Shown piece after piece: positions 63,020 to 64,000 of a stretch of DNA of 64,000 nt. Positions within the stretch are counted from its first letter, which is position 1; every line of letters begins with the position of its first letter. Both the position numbers and the translations under genes were made by a program. The DNA is from Paramecium tetraurelia (lineage: Eukaryota > Ciliophora > Oligohymenophorea > Peniculida > Parameciidae): the NCBI RefSeq assembly GCF_000165425.1, contig NW_001799462.1, positions 1 to 64,000 on the forward strand, in the 5' to 3' direction. Below the pieces are notes generated by a model. That model was not told where the DNA came from, ran no database searches, and saw only the letters and a program-made list of their open reading frames with translations.

Positions 63020-64000
63020 TCATTATAACACTTTTTCTGCCATTTAAGAGGGTAACAATTTATATAATATATCTACGCGATTCTGATATTTTGGATCAAG
63101 CGTCTCTCGTTGTTTGTTGGATAATAATTTCATCTAAGTCCTATATCCGTCATATTCTACTGGACTAGAAAATAAATGACTAACACGGTTCACTTATTCC
63201 CATACTGATTCTTTTTTCTGCTTCTCCAACAACTGAGGCTTCAGGTCAATCTAACAAGAATGCTGCTTCTGATTCTTCTGTATCTTCCCAATCCTTTTAA
63301 TTTCCTCCTTCATCCTCAATTGCTCATGGTGGTACTTATTGAAATTCACATCATCCTAATTGATTTTCAGTCTTTCGCCTATGATTTTTGATCGTTCGGA
63401 TAGTAATTGAGACTTCAAATTCACTACCTTCTCGATCTTATCCTCGATCTTTTACTGCAAGTCGGAATCAAAGACCAATGATTATGTTTTATTTCTAATT
63501 GAAATTTTCTATTTGAATGGTTTGCTAAGTTGGCTCTATTTTAGTCTCAATTTTTGCAATTTTTCACATTGCTTAGTAATCAACATTTGATATAGTTCGT
63601 TATCGAGTTGTTCTTTCTTGTTTTTCACTTCTTCAAGATTGGACTTTTAAAAATGCAGTTTCACTTCGGTCTTGAATTATTGAATTCTTTCTGTTGCTTT
63701 CTTTTCTAATGATGAATACATGGTTACCCTTGTCTTTTAATTTTTGGAACTGTTCTTCCTATTATTTCTCCTCCTATTGCAGAATTTGCTATCTTTTGAC
63801 AAGAAACTTTTCAGTCGAAGTTATAAAGAACTTCTCCTTGTTCTCATATTCACGTTGCGTTTCGCATCTTTTGAGTGACTATTCTGTTTTCAACAACTAG
63901 ACAGAAGGCTTTGATTGGATTGTAATTGGTTAAGAAGGTTGGGTTGGTAATTTGGATTTACGTTCTAAAATTTTATTCTTTTATTGATAATATTAAGCAA
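63020..64000 (-). CDS. Coiled-coil protein, 5' end off the window
   Basis: The coding frame is open from the right edge to the TGA at 63020, with one 22-base intron (about 63706-63727). The start codon lies beyond base 64000. At least 319 residues: almost all charged coiled coil (KRQQILQQEEKQQEEQFQ, NLEEVKNKKEQLDNELYQ, KIEDKIEKVVNLKSQLL), ending in a more globular region HLFSSPVEYDGYRTQMKLL and PKYQNRVDILYKLL. No named family was recognised. It may be a ciliary or cytoskeletal coiled-coil protein. Confidence 0.75.

Noticed and set aside
1-64000. tRNA, rRNA, CRISPR, telomere or transposon signatures
   Set aside because: I looked for tRNA B-box-like sequence, direct-repeat arrays, C4A2/C3A3-type repeats and transposase or reverse transcriptase motifs by eye and saw none.

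Overview
The window looks like macronuclear DNA of a Paramecium-like ciliate. Long reading frames are open only if TAA and TAG are read as glutamine and TGA is the sole stop. The genes are interrupted by very small introns (about 20-33 bases, mostly GTA...TAG). The DNA is AT-rich and gene-dense, with many gaps under 100 bases. I assembled the gene models by hand, using the ciliate code and tiny introns. Each spliced model except the right-edge partial and the frame-broken giant gene was checked for a total coding length divisible by three. No rRNA, tRNA, CRISPR array, telomere repeat or mobile element was recognised.

Left region (1-10.3 kb): one giant, 5'-truncated gene for a cysteine-rich, single-pass surface protein, with one internal frame break near 4.3 kb. 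From 10.3 to 16.4 kb, four minus-strand genes follow: a RAP-domain protein, a coiled-coil protein, a protein kinase and a WD40 protein. From 16.4 to 19.6 kb are a DHHC palmitoyltransferase, a CFAP144-like axonemal protein and a hypothetical gene. From 19.9 to 27.7 kb is a minus-strand run: an F-BAR plus TBC fusion, arginyltransferase ATE1, histone H2A, a peptide deformylase and an unknown protein.

Middle region (27.8-47.2 kb): a protein with two Coa1/Tim21-like domains, a large C2 plus coiled-coil protein, ATG8, a Sec23-type zinc-finger/vWA protein, a secreted GH31 glycosidase, a Myb/SANT protein, an unknown coiled-coil protein, an 876-residue protein that looks like an array of ubiquitin-like folds, and a CAMK-like kinase.

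Right region (47.3-64 kb): a large low-complexity protein, D-aminoacyl-tRNA deacylase with a polyglutamine tail, several unknown proteins, a zinc-binding protein overlapping a Rab5-like GTPase, an acidic secreted protein, a tubulin tyrosine ligase-like enzyme, a small cysteine-rich membrane protein, deoxyhypusine synthase, a TRAF/RING-like zinc-finger protein, and a coiled-coil gene running off the right edge.

The genes do not form an operon-like pathway; this is ordinary mixed ciliate housekeeping and ciliary content. The most unusual points are three divergent gene pairs whose start codons are each separated by exactly 15 AT-rich bases, the F-BAR-TBC fusion, the ubiquitin-like array, the double Coa1/Tim21-like protein, and the frame break and internal duplication in the giant surface protein.
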